The notes beneath the pieces were generated by a model. That model was not told the origin of the DNA and made no database searches. It was given only the letters and a program-made list of their open reading frames with translations. Positions 36,383 to 46,339 of a stretch of DNA of 64,000 nt are shown here, piece after piece. Source of the stretch: Eunapius fragilis. Taxonomy: Eukaryota; Porifera; Demospongiae; Spongillida; Spongillidae. The stretch lies in assembly GCA_963681505.1 (NCBI GenBank), contig OY811971.1, forward strand, positions 23,839,036-23,903,035, written 5' to 3'. The position numbers and the translations under genes were made by a program. The number at the start of each line of letters is the position of its first letter. The stretch's first letter is position 1.

Positions 36383-36985
36383 CTTGTCTGTGTTTTTAAA
36401 CAAGGTGCTAACTATAACTCTTTGAGCATCAAATGGATGACATAGTTAATTCGTTATTTGTCAGCAATGTTCTTAAATATGGCACCCGTTGCTTAGTTGT
36501 TCGTTGTTCTTGAACAATCTAGTGGCTAGCCTACTTCAAGATAATAACTGTGATATAGTAGCAATTTTATGATTTTTCAATATATTTGGTGTACTAGCTT
36601 GAAAAAGAACGGTTGCCAACAACACTCGATTAGGTGCAGCACCAAGTGGGACAGGGATTCAAAACAGTACAAGAGATACTATGAAACAAAATACAATAGT
36701 TGAACTCCTGGGTGTTATTTCCAACGTCTAGGTAATTAAAAAAGCTTTGCTCTTCTCTATTTTCATAGAACAAGCAGGTGTTTATTCTAAGGAGTTGGAT
36801 ACAGTACAGACGCCATTATGCACACACTTGCAGCTGTTAGTTCCTGCTTTCCTTTCAATTGAATACTAACACTGTAGGAGTATTTGTGTGCACGAAGTAA
36901 CAGTTTTACACAAATTGGTTTCTATACTACGGTTAAATAAATGTGTACTTTGCGGTCAAAGAGTTAAGTGACTGTTTATCTCTCT
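36383..36985. other. Intron sequence without a recognisable gene
   Basis: AT-rich sequence; no ORF or repeat match noticed. Confidence 0.5.
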
Positions 36986-37941
36986 GGCGACCAAACCAAT
37001 TACAATTAAGACCTCATTTTATGGTTACATGTACATCACCGAGATGTCCATATTTAGTAGCAATTTAAGGAACACGCCCCCCAACGGTTATGGAGATCGG
37101 TTACTGATCATCATTACTTGGAGGTCTGTTGGGGCTAAGGGCTATATGGCTGCAAAAATTCGAGTTAAGCTCCACTTTTTAGGAATCGTATTGCAAAATG
37201 CCTACAGTTTTTATATGGCAATATGATACTATTCATATGCTGTCAGTATGAAATATTCGCCAAGTTGAGTTACATTTTATCATACAGGTGATAAAACGTA
37301 ACCCCCCCTTTAAAACCCGTAATGAATAATTATCATTAAGAATTAATGCGAAGTAAAGATGGCTGAAATTCGTAATACAACTGCAGCTCTGCGAGCAAAC
37401 AAACGACAAGGCAGTATCATGATGTTATGTAGTGTTGTGCGCATGATATAATAAAGAAGCGTTGGCGACTGGGGCTCCGCACCAGATCCCCTACCCCGCT
37501 TCATGAATATTAATTAGCACCCCCCTTTTCTGAAATCCTGGATCTGCCCCTGCTGCAGCACCCATCCGACATCACCAAAATAACGTCACAGTTTTGACGT
37601 CAGAGTGGACGAGAGTTGCAATGCGTATACGGAAAATTGAACAGAATCCAGTAAGATAAGAATTTTTAAACTTTAGTATCAATGTAACTACTGATAGCGA
37701 AGAAATCAAGGCATAAAAATGGCAAATAAAAACTGTAGGCATTTTGCAATATGATTCATAAAACGTGAAACTGAACTCAAATTTTTGAATTGTACAGCCC
37801 TTAACCCCAACAGACCTCTAAGTAACGATGATCAGCAACTGACATCCATACCTGCTGGGGGTGTACCTCAAATTGCTAACAAAATGGACACCTAAGTACA
37901 TATTTTAAAAAGAGGCCTAAACTGTAATTGGTTTGGTTGCC
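36986..37941. repeat. Foldback element, two inverted arms of ~240 bp
   Basis: 36986-37230 and 37710-37941 are inverse complements at about 80 percent by eye: GGCGACCAAACCAATTACA, GATCATCATTACTTGGAGG, TCTGTTGGGG, GCAAAATGCCTACAGTTTTT. The right arm is cut by the Gmr1-like insertion at TTGCC and continues after it at 43148 (AGACAG, ACAGACACTTAT), matching the outer end of the left arm. Confidence 0.8.
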
Positions 37942-38210
37942 TGTGATAGAGTCCGTTATCGCGCCCACGACGCTCGCCGTATTGCGCCCAGGATACTTCA
38001 ACTTATTCTCTTGTCAATTGCACAGCGTGTACATATTTATACGCGACTAAGGTTGAGAACCTTACACCTCTCTATGGAGAGTGCGTAACAATTACATAAA
38101 CTATGCACACCAACAATAATGTTCTGAATCACTTGAATAGGGGTTGCTCCCGCCCGACATTCAGCGTGTGAATCGTCTCATTCACCTCCATGGAAGACTG
38201 GGCTTCCACA
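37942..38210 (-). repeat. 3' LTR of the Gmr1-like element
   Basis: In element sense it starts TGTGGAAGCCC and ends GACTCTATCACA. The last 27 codons or so of the Pol ORF lie inside this LTR. Confidence 0.95.
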
Positions 38211-41200
38211 CTCCTCTCCTCCTCTCCTACAACAAACTTGTTTGTTGCCCATCGTGAGAGACAGTCTGCATTCCCATTAGCCTTGCCAGGTCTATGCTCC
38301 ACTGTGTACAGATAAGGCTGTAGTGAGAGACTCCATCTGCATAACCGGGGGTTGCTCTCCTTAAGCTTATCTAACCATTCGAGTGAGCGATGATCCGTTT
38401 GGATGGTAAATCTTCGTCCCAACAAGTACACTCGAAATGCCGCGATCGCGAGTTTAATCGCAAGACATTCCTTCTCAACAGTCGAGTATCGCTCCTCTCT
38501 TGGTAGAAATTTCCTGCTGTAGTACGCAACAGGGTGTTCCTCCCCATCAGCTCCATGTTGGCTCAGGACCGCTCCCGCTCCTCTATCTGAAGCATCGGTT
38601 TGGAGAACAAACGGTTGTGTGAAATCCGGGCTCTTCAGAACAGGGTCACAACATAGACACCTCTTAAGCGTTTCAAAAGCCTTTGTACACTCCTCGTTCC
38701 ACTCTACTACGTTTGGCGACGTCCTTCTAGTTAAGTCTGTCAACGGTAACGCTATCGTAGCATAGTCTGGGATAAATCGACGGTAATATCCCGTAAGACC
38801 CAAAAATCCTCTGACCTCCCGCTTAGTCTCAGGACGAGGGAAGGATTCGACAGCACCGATCTTATTCGTCTCCGGTCGGACTGTACCGTTCCCCACAACA
38901 TGTCCAAGGTAAACACATTCCTTCATCCCGAATTGACACTTAGCCAACTTCACCGTCAAATTTGCATCCTTGATGCGTAGCAAAACCGTTCGCAAATGTT
39001 CGATATGACCTCTCCATGTACTGCTGTAGATCACCACATCATCTAGGTACGCTGCTGCAAAAGCTTCGCAGCCTCTCACCAAAGTATCCGTGAGTCGTTG
39101 GAAGGAAGCCGGTGCACCATTCAATCCAAACGGCATTACCCGAAATTGAAATAGACCCCTTGGTGTGACGAATGCGGTTTTAGGTCGATCTTTCACGGCC
39201 ACAGGCATTTGCCAATAACCCTTCGTAAGGTCGAGCGTTGAGATATACCTCGCTTTTCCAAGTTGGTCAATGATCTCATCTATTCTGGGCATGGGATATG
39301 CTTCTACCTGTGTAACGGCATTCAGTCGGCGATAGTCAACGCATACCCGCATCGTTCCATCTTTCTTCTTGACCAAGACAATTGGCGATGACCACTCGCT
39401 AGTAGACTGCTCGATGATTCCGTGCTGTTCCATCTCTTCTAACTCCTGGAGTACTGTCTCGCGATATGCATGGGGTAGTCGGTATGGACGCATCCTTACA
39501 GGACGAGCATCTACTGTCCTAATGTGATGCTGCATCAAGTTGGTTCTACCAGGTCGATTGCTGAAGATCTCCTGAAATTCATCCATCACTCCCTTCATCT
39601 GAAAGGCTTGGTCAGTACTTAACTGTTCACCGAAACTCGCCTCGCCCACCGTATCATCCTTCCATGCTGGAATTTCGTCTACTCCTTCCTGTAAAACTTC
39701 TTCCAAAAAACATGTCTCCTCCGAACGCACCTGAAATGCCTTCAGCATGTTCACATGGAAGACTCTCGTTCGTTTCCTTTTGTCGTGCATATCAACCGAA
39801 TAGGTCACCTTGCCCTTCCGTTCTAGCACTTGATAAGGTCCTTGCCACTGTGCTGTGAGCTTGTCTGTCGTCGTAGGTAACAATACTAAAACTGGATCTC
39901 CGGATTTGAATTCCCTCAAACGTGCCCTCTTGTCGTACCACTGTTTCTGTGCTCCCTGCCGTATCACTAGGTTCTCCTCTACTATGTCGGCCATCTCCTT
40001 CAACCGTCGCTGCGTCTCCAATACATGGCTAACAACCGTTTCCTCGCTCTTGGGGCTCGCTTCCCACGTCTCACGTAGGATGTCTAAGGGGCCTCTCACA
40101 TCTCGACCATACAATAGCTCGAATGGGGAAAACCCTGTAGAAGATTGTGGCACCTCGCGGTACGCAAATAGCAAATATGGGATTTGCTTGTCCCAGTATT
40201 TCCCTCCGTCATGCGCCGTCTTCCTCAGCATTCCCTTCAACGTTTGATTGAACCGCTCGACGAGACCATCCGTCTGAGGGTGGTAGGGACTAGTTCGGAT
40301 CGCCTTAACCCCCAGCAGTCGGTACAATTCCGCCAGCAGCTGTGACATGAAATTACTGCCTTGATCCGTGAGGATTTCCTTAGGCACTCCCACTCTAGCG
40401 AATAACTTGATTAGTTCTTCCGCGATATGTTCCGCGTCGATGGTTCTCAGTGGTATGGCTTCAGGGTAGCGCGTAGCATAATCGCACACCACCAGAATAT
40501 AACGATTTCCCGCTTGGCTGCGAGGCAGGGGACCCACTATGTCCATGGCCACTCTGCTGAATGGTTCCGATATGACCGGTAGTGGTACCAACGGAGCTGG
40601 CTTTACCCCTCGCTTAGATGACTTCTGACAAACCCGGCAACTCTTGCAATACATTTCCGTATCCTTGAATAAGGACGGCCAATAAAACCTGCGTAGAATA
40701 CGCTGCCTTGTCTTATCACGGCCTTGGTGCCCAGCCATAGGAATATCGTGGGCCAACTCTAACACTGTTTTCCTGCACTGCTTCGGCAAGACCAGTTGCT
40801 CCCACTCATACTCCTCGCTGCGTCCTGGAGGTCTCCACCTCCGATAAAGCAGACCATCTCTCTTGAAGAACTCCTCATTAGGGCCGTTAGACTGTTCAGC
40901 CTTCTCCCACACTTCCCGGAGCGATGGATCACACTGTTGTGAACGACCAAGATCCCTTGATGATATGTTGAGGCCCTTTTCTCCTGGTACCTCGTTTCGA
41001 GCATCTGGGGTCAACACGATCTGGTTCAGGCCCGTACTGTCCGGCCGCTTAGCTGGACCAATCGCCGCTTCGACGTTGGTAGCCTCGTGTCGTTGCCCTT
41101 CTGCTATTTTCCCGGCCAAACGTAACTGTTCCTGGCCATCCTCTGGAATAGCGTTTGGCCGTACTCCTGACCGTTCCTGCCGTGCCCTTCGAACCATTTC

Positions 41201-42790
41201 TTCTTCTAGCTGCTGTCTGGCTCGTGCTCTTGTTAGCACCACCATTACGTCTTCTTGTCGAGGCCACGCCGGCTTAGCCTTGTCTCGCTTTGTAGTCCGA
41301 TCCCTTATTAGGTTGCCCAACTCGGGAACGTCTGTCCCCAGTATCACGTCAACTGGTAAACGTTCGGCCACTGCCGCCTCGACCTTAACTGGGACTCCCC
41401 GTATGTGTAGGGTCAAGTCCGCTAGGTTGTACAGCTTAGTGTCTCCGTGAGCACAACGAATGGACACCATCTTCCCGTCTATGATCTTCTCGGTGGGAAC
41501 CCACTGTTGCCTCACCATTGTTCGGGTACAACCGGTGTCCAACAGTATTCGGGACACTTTCCGTCCCTCCACTAAACCTGCTACCCATGGTCCCGACTGT
41601 GTAATATCGGCGTCTTCGAAACACATCAACACTTTTTCAGGGCATTCTCGAGATACGTGCCCCTGCTTCTTGCAGTTGAAGCACCTTAGTCTTGCCTTTT
41701 CTGCACCTCCTTTGCTCGTGCTTGCCTTCTTGCGACACTCCTTTTCCATGTGCCCAAGCAAGCCACAATAATCGCACCTCGGCGTTAAATTGGTTTGGCT
41801 CATGGGTTTCTGGGTACCCACCTGATGACCATACCGCGCCTTCTGTAAACCAGGCTGCCTCGCCTGCTCGTATTCATCCGCCAGTTCGCCTGCTGCGATA
41901 CTCGTTTTTGGTTTCTTCTCCATCACCCAAAGTTTCTGCTCGGGGTTACTCAGTGTTTCCAAGAACTGCTCCTTTCCAATAAACTGCTGCACGTCATCGA
42001 CTGTCTTACACGTCTTCGTCCATTTCTGGAGTAGATCCATCAGCCGAACTGCAACCTCGCGATTAGTTTCGCCGTCACTCCGTGATGAAGAGCGAAACCT
42101 CTTCCGATAGGCTTCCTCGTTTATATCATACCTCGCCAGTACCGCAGCCTTGATAGCGTCGTAATCGGCAGCGCTTTCTGACGGGAGAGCCGCAAATGCC
42201 AACTGGGCCCTACCTGTTAACTGCGGTGTCAAGAATTGCGACCATCGGCCTTTATCAACCTTCTGAGCCGTCATTATTCTTTCAAATGTGACCAGATATG
42301 CCTCAATGTCATCCTTCTCGGAAAGGGATGCCAGCTTCACACTTAACCCCACTGGGTTCTTAGATCCTCCTGGCGTCTCAGTCGGAGTTTTCACTAGTCT
42401 GACTAGTGCCTCCATGCGCTCCTGCATCTCCCTACGTTCCAACACGAATTGTTGCTCCCGTATCTTCCGCTCTTCCTCCAGCCGCGCTCGCTCGCCGGCT
42501 TCCTCCTTACGTCGCGCTTGCTCTATTTCTTCACGTCGCTGTCGCTCTTCCTGCACCCGTCGCGCCTGCTCTTCCGCCTCCTCCTTACGTCGCGCTTGCT
42601 CTACCGCCTCCTCCTTACGTCGCGCTTGCTCTAATTCGTCACGTCGCGTTCGCTCTTCCGCTTCCTCCTTCCGTCGCGCTCGCTCGTCCTCTTCGTACCG
42701 GCGGCGATCTTCCATAAGCGCCTTGAGAATTTCTTCCATACCCTCTGCTATCGTCGGACTTTTATATTCTTTACCGGAACGCGTGGTCAT
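38129..42790 (-). CDS. Gag-Pol polyprotein, Gmr1-like (integrase before reverse transcriptase)
   Basis: 1,553 residues from ATG at 42790 (MTTRSGKEYK). Order: charged coiled-coil rich in RRKEEAEE (about 30-125); capsid with a SCAN-like helical region (about 210-310, containing YRKRFRSSS, LLQKWTKTC, GKEQFLETLSNPEQKLWVME); two CCHC knuckles, CDYCGLLGHMEKEC and CFNCKKQGHVSREC (about 337-390); aspartic protease LLDTGC (about 420); integrase HHCC zinc domain (about 690-725) and DDE core with D in MDIVGPL, TDQGSNF and GLVERFNQTLKG (about 750-860), then a GDPVLVLLP linker; reverse transcriptase with VDYRRLNAV and YLDD (about 1120-1330); RNase H starting QTDASDRGAGAVL (about 1390-1510). Integrase lies upstream of reverse transcriptase, the reverse of the usual gypsy order and the mark of Gmr1-like elements. 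No stop or frameshift. All catalytic residues I can check are present. Confidence 0.95.
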   Translation of the reverse strand: MTTRSGKEYKSPTIAEGMEEILKALMEDRRRYEEDERARRKEEAEERTRRDELEQARRKEEAVEQARRKEEAEEQARRVQEERQRREEIEQARRKEEAGERARLEEERKIREQQFVLERREMQERMEALVRLVKTPTETPGGSKNPVGLSVKLASLSEKDDIEAYLVTFERIMTAQKVDKGRWSQFLTPQLTGRAQLAFAALPSESAADYDAIKAAVLARYDINEEAYRKRFRSSSRSDGETNREVAVRLMDLLQKWTKTCKTVDDVQQFIGKEQFLETLSNPEQKLWVMEKKPKTSIAAGELADEYEQARQPGLQKARYGHQVGTQKPMSQTNLTPRCDYCGLLGHMEKECRKKASTSKGGAEKARLRCFNCKKQGHVSRECPEKVLMCFEDADITQSGPWVAGLVEGRKVSRILLDTGCTRTMVRQQWVPTEKIIDGKMVSIRCAHGDTKLYNLADLTLHIRGVPVKVEAAVAERLPVDVILGTDVPELGNLIRDRTTKRDKAKPAWPRQEDVMVVLTRARARQQLEEEMVRRARQERSGVRPNAIPEDGQEQLRLAGKIAEGQRHEATNVEAAIGPAKRPDSTGLNQIVLTPDARNEVPGEKGLNISSRDLGRSQQCDPSLREVWEKAEQSNGPNEEFFKRDGLLYRRWRPPGRSEEYEWEQLVLPKQCRKTVLELAHDIPMAGHQGRDKTRQRILRRFYWPSLFKDTEMYCKSCRVCQKSSKRGVKPAPLVPLPVISEPFSRVAMDIVGPLPRSQAGNRYILVVCDYATRYPEAIPLRTIDAEHIAEELIKLFARVGVPKEILTDQGSNFMSQLLAELYRLLGVKAIRTSPYHPQTDGLVERFNQTLKGMLRKTAHDGGKYWDKQIPYLLFAYREVPQSSTGFSPFELLYGRDVRGPLDILRETWEASPKSEETVVSHVLETQRRLKEMADIVEENLVIRQGAQKQWYDKRARLREFKSGDPVLVLLPTTTDKLTAQWQGPYQVLERKGKVTYSVDMHDKRKRTRVFHVNMLKAFQVRSEETCFLEEVLQEGVDEIPAWKDDTVGEASFGEQLSTDQAFQMKGVMDEFQEIFSNRPGRTNLMQHHIRTVDARPVRMRPYRLPHAYRETVLQELEEMEQHGIIEQSTSEWSSPIVLVKKKDGTMRVCVDYRRLNAVTQVEAYPMPRIDEIIDQLGKARYISTLDLTKGYWQMPVAVKDRPKTAFVTPRGLFQFRVMPFGLNGAPASFQRLTDTLVRGCEAFAAAYLDDVVIYSSTWRGHIEHLRTVLLRIKDANLTVKLAKCQFGMKECVYLGHVVGNGTVRPETNKIGAVESFPRPETKREVRGFLGLTGYYRRFIPDYATIALPLTDLTRRTSPNVVEWNEECTKAFETLKRCLCCDPVLKSPDFTQPFVLQTDASDRGAGAVLSQHGADGEEHPVAYYSRKFLPREERYSTVEKECLAIKLAIAAFRVYLLGRRFTIQTDHRSLEWLDKLKESNPRLCRWSLSLQPYLYTVEHRPGKANGNADCLSRWATNKFVVGEEERSVEAQSSMEVNETIHTLNVGREQPLFK
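38211..38229 (-). promoter_or_regulatory. Polypurine tract of the Gmr1-like element
   Basis: In element sense AGGAGAGGAGGAGAGGAG directly before the 3' LTR; it also codes for part of the Pol tail (VVGEEERS region). Confidence 0.8.
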
Positions 42791-42854
42791 CCACCGTTCA
42801 ATGATAATATTGGGATCCGCGTGGTATTGTCAACCAACTGTTCGACTGATCGTA

Positions 42855-42873
42855 TCCCACCGCTGCCACCAAA
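42855..42873 (-). promoter_or_regulatory. Primer-binding site of the Gmr1-like element
   Basis: In element sense TTTGGTGGCAGCGGTGGGA directly after the 5' LTR; TGG start complements a tRNA 3' end (..CTGCCACCA). The tRNA identity was not determined. Confidence 0.75.
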
Positions 42874-43142
42874 TGTGATAGAGTCCGTTATCGCGCCCAC
42901 GACGCTCGCCGTATTGCGCCCAGGATACTTCAACTTATTCTCTTGTCAATTGCACAGCGTGTACATATTTATACGCGACTAAGGTTGAGAACCTTACACC
43001 TCTCTATGGAGAGTGCGTAACAATTACATAAACTATGCACACCAACAATAATGTTCTGAATCACTTGAATAGGGGTTGCTCCCGCCCGACATTCAGCGTG
43101 TGAATCGTCTCATTCACCTCCATGGAAGACTGGGCTTCCACA
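42874..43142 (-). repeat. 5' LTR of the Gmr1-like element
   Basis: Identical by eye to 37942-38210 over all 269 bases. It would contain the promoter; a TATTTATA-like stretch lies near the centre. Confidence 0.95.
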
Positions 43143-43436
43143 TTGCCAGACAGAAAAAACAGACACTTATAGATTACTTTGTTTATTGTCATCTAAAAAA
43201 TCATGTGATGTTGTCATATGATGTGATGCAGAAATACATGCTAATTCTAAAAGATGTAATTTGCACCCTTATAGCATATTCTCTATTGTGGAGATATTAC
43301 AGAAAAAGTTTGATTTTCTACTCTGCGACATGGAAGTAGAGCTTTGTGAAAGAACTTTGCGCCAATGCAGCTAACGTATTATGAACAGGAGTATGCTCTG
43401 GAATAGCTGTTATTTTAAGAATGTTGGTTCCATGGC

Positions 43437-44215
43437 ATGGTAAAGCTCATATTCTTATCGCTTGACAGTGCTTTCAGTTCTGTAGCCACAGCAGTTGCTA
43501 TGAAACAGCGTGGAACCTACTTTATTGCCATAGTGAAAACAGCTCATAAAATGTACCCAAAGCAATTCATGCGGAAGCATTACTTTTCAAAGAGGAGTGA
43601 TCATGTTTCGCTCAGTGCCAATGTGTATGGCCATCAGGTATTTGCTTGTCAGATGTTTGGATGGTAAGAGGAAGATCTGGTATCCACTTGTGGCACAATA
43701 CTTTTCAAGTACTCCTGCCTGCAACAAACACACGCCTGTTTCACCAACTGCAGGGATCAGTACCTGCCCTTATACATGCACAACACCTCGATTTTCCTCC
43801 TATTTCGACAACTTTCATTTGATTGATGTACATGATCACATGCGTCAAGGTGTACTGAAGTTGGAACAGCACTGGCTCATACAAAATTTGGTGCATAGGG
43901 TCTTGTCTACACTGTTTCGAGTAATTATTAGATTGCTACCTGATGTATTCATCCAGCATAAATGTCGAGTTGATTTTCATGAGTATGTTATGTTACACTG
44001 GCATTCCAGTTGATCAATACCAATACGAGTTTGAAGACAAGTGCTTCATCTAATCAACATGTTCACATGGTCAAGCCATCTATACGTTGCAGTGCATGTA
44101 TACTCTGCCCACATACGGTGAAAGGAAAAAAAACTATTGCCATTGTCAATTATCATGCAAAACGTTGCCTTATCTGCAGTAAAAGGGAAGCATTTTCTTT
44201 ACTACCTGTCATGAG
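43437..44215 (+). pseudogene. piggyBac-type transposase relic, C-terminal half
   Basis: Pieces in several frames match the second half of the piggyBac DDE domain in order: LDSAFSSVATAVAMKQRGTY with FIAIVKTAHK (43440-43560; the DSxFxSV motif carries the second catalytic Asp), then HLIDVHDHMRQG (about 43818-43855; third Asp position) and a cysteine cluster RCSACILCPH..RCLICS (about 44090-44180), like the C-terminal zinc region. Frameshifts and stops separate the pieces. It follows the retrotransposon and foldback insertions and may be the continuation of the N-terminal relic at 35991-36382. Confidence 0.6.
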
Positions 44216-44443
44216 CGTACTGGTGGTGCAGGTGTTACGCGGGATTGATGGATTTGCGCGAGCCATTGGATGCGCTGCGCCATCGATGGATCCATTGATT
44301 GCACACCTACCAATTGATCATGCAATCATCAATCGATCACACACTACTGCACTTGTGCAATCGATAGATAGTATATATATACATGCTTGGTGTGAAACTA
44401 CTTCAGTTGCTAATGGCTTCATTCACTACAACTTCATTATAAG

Positions 44444-45650
44444 ATGGATCCGGATTTCAAGGCGCGCATGACAGCTATTGGTACTGCCAAAGCAGCCTCA
44501 ACTAAGAGCTGTGTTTTAAGTTAATAAAAAGTTTGATGCCATCATCCACCATCTATCATCGCTTCAAGACTAAGTTGATCCCCATTTTAAGCACTGGGTT
44601 AAAAGTAGACATTTTGAACTTGCTGATCTACATGGACTGGGTCTTTTTCAAACTACTTGTAATCCCAAATGAAGGGAACAACAAGGTTTGTACAATAAAT
44701 AGCATACACTTGTTCCTTTAACTGATATCACTGTAAGAGATGGCGTTAAATTCTTGCGTGTTGTACATGCAAATCAGCGATGTGACATCATTCAGGCTAT
44801 TCATGCAGATGAGTTGAAGCATAGTGGCTACAAATAGTGTTAGACTATGCAAGTGCATCCTGCAGATTTTATAGGATGAAAGAACTTGCACTCATATGTT
44901 AGGGATGACATTCACCTGTCCCTACAAACTTAAATAAGCATAAGAGTTGACTGTGCATACATGCAGAATAACATTTTGAATTTTACATTTTAAAAATACC
45001 ATGGTATCAATAACGATAACTGATACAACCGTGTACATAAAAAACTTTATTGATAACCATTCAAAATGTTATTCCTCACAACCATAGCCCTTGATGTTAC
45101 TCATCCCTAACGATTGATTGTAGTTTGTAAAATTACAATACAACATATTACTTTCCTTACGAAGGATTTAAATGCAGCAGTGTTGATTAGTCTTTTAGTG
45201 ATAGTAATTGCAGAGTACAGCATATGAAGATTAAAGCCTAAGCTTCATAACAACCTTCATATCAATATTTATTCCTTGATTTTTTTTACATAAAGTTATG
45301 TCATTACATGCATTTCGGAATAACAAGACGCTTTGTGCAGGAGTTTTGCACACACTGTCCTGCCTGCCAGCTAAGTCAGCCACAAAACACAAGACTTCCA
45401 TTACATCCAATAATCAAAAAGGGCTTTTTGGACAGAGTTCAAGTGGATCTCACATACATAAGACATAGTCCTGACAACTACATTGGTCATATTATGGACC
45501 ATTTCTCCAAATTTCATGTGCTTTTTCCATTAAAAAGACAGCAGAAGATATGGATACTGTCTGCATAATGATTCAATGCAGAATACCTGAGCATATCATT
45601 CACTTGTTGTTAAGTAGGTTCAATGTCCAGATTCTCACATTAAAGTCAAA
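44444..45650 (+). pseudogene. KRBA2-like integrase-type protein relic
   Basis: ATG at 44444 starts MDPDFKARMTAIGTAKAAST. Further pieces, separated by stops (TAA, TAA, TGA, TAG), include KFDAIIHHLSSLQD, HFKHWVKSRHFELADLHGLG, LVPLTDITVRDGVKFLRVVH and IHADELKHSGYK. After an inserted MITE the zinc-binding and core start follows at 45308: HFGITRRFVQEFCTHCPACQ, then FLDRVQVDLTYIRHSPDNYI with the first catalytic Asp. This order matches KRBA2-like/Ginger-type integrase proteins related to gypsy integrases. The DDE core is cut off and the gene is dead. Confidence 0.6.
44898..45111. mobile_element. 214-bp MITE inside the KRBA2-like relic
   Basis: GTTAGGGATGA at the left end and its inverse complement TCATCCCTAAC at the right end; AATAACATTTTGAA and its complement pair further inside. 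No clear target duplication was seen. Confidence 0.65.
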
Positions 45651-46193
45651 GTCATGAATCTTCAGCTGCAAGGCAATGCTTTGCATGTGGGGAATTTGCT
45701 GTGAGCTTTGCAACGTCACTGATCAATGCGGAAGATCATACAAACCTGAAAGGAATTGCATAGTCTCTTTTTAAACAGAATAACCCACTATTGTAAACCA
45801 CCAGCCACGTTTTGTTCATCAGATTAGGAAAAGGGTGTACTGCAACAGACAATGGGAAACCAATGATTCGTTGCTGTGTTTGTAGGCAGTGCTTCCACCC
45901 CGAATGCCAGCGCTACTGGAGAATAAACTGACAAGTGGAAGTGTCTCACTTGAACTGGAGCACTATTGATTCATGTGCATGCTTCAATGATAATTCGTAA
46001 GGTTATCAATTCATGTTTAATTCACAATTTTTGGTGATCAGAATAGAAGCTCCTTGATTAAAACTTACAAATGCATCTTTCCTTAAACTTCACATAACAC
46101 CTCCGCTTTTTGCCATGTACACTGGTTGAGTTGTGCACAACACCGGTTTAATTTGGACTTAGATCAAAATGACACATGCACTTGTAAGGTGTA
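45651..46193. other. Intron sequence without a recognisable gene
   Basis: AT-rich; no domain or clear repeat noticed on either strand. Confidence 0.5.
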
Positions 46194-46197
46194 TATC

Positions 46198-46319
46198 TGC
46201 AGTATTCTGATTATTAGCGCCTGTGCAGTGCTGCATTTCATGCATATATAATTGTCTGTTCGTGTACGTTGTGCAATTGATATTCCTTTGAGCCTCATTG
46301 GTTAGCTGATAAGCTTACA
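46198..46319 (+). repeat. 5' LTR of the decayed gypsy element
   Basis: Starts TGCAGTATTCTG and ends AAGCTTACA. A primer-binding-site-like GGTGTCAGAAGTGGGAT follows two to three bases later (46323). Confidence 0.85.
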
Positions 46320-46339
46320 ATAGGTGTCAGAAGTGGGAT

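Larger units (their letters stand above)
37942..43142 (-). mobile_element. Complete Gmr1-like Ty3/gypsy LTR retrotransposon
   Basis: 5,201 bp. Two 269-bp LTRs (37942-38210 and 42874-43142) that look identical base for base, TG..CA ends, a 5-bp duplication TTGCC (37937-37941 and 43143-43147), a primer-binding site, a polypurine tract and one uninterrupted 1,553-codon ORF. Identical LTRs and an intact ORF imply a recent insertion and a possibly active element. It landed inside one arm of the foldback element, within the long intron and on the same strand as the nuclease gene. Confidence 0.95.

Noticed and set aside
40863-42878. Plus-strand ORFs opposite the Gmr1-like Gag-Pol (for example 42288-42878 and 40863-41450)
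   Set aside because: Antisense shadows of the intact minus-strand ORF; serine/arginine-rich composition mirrors the coiled-coil codons.
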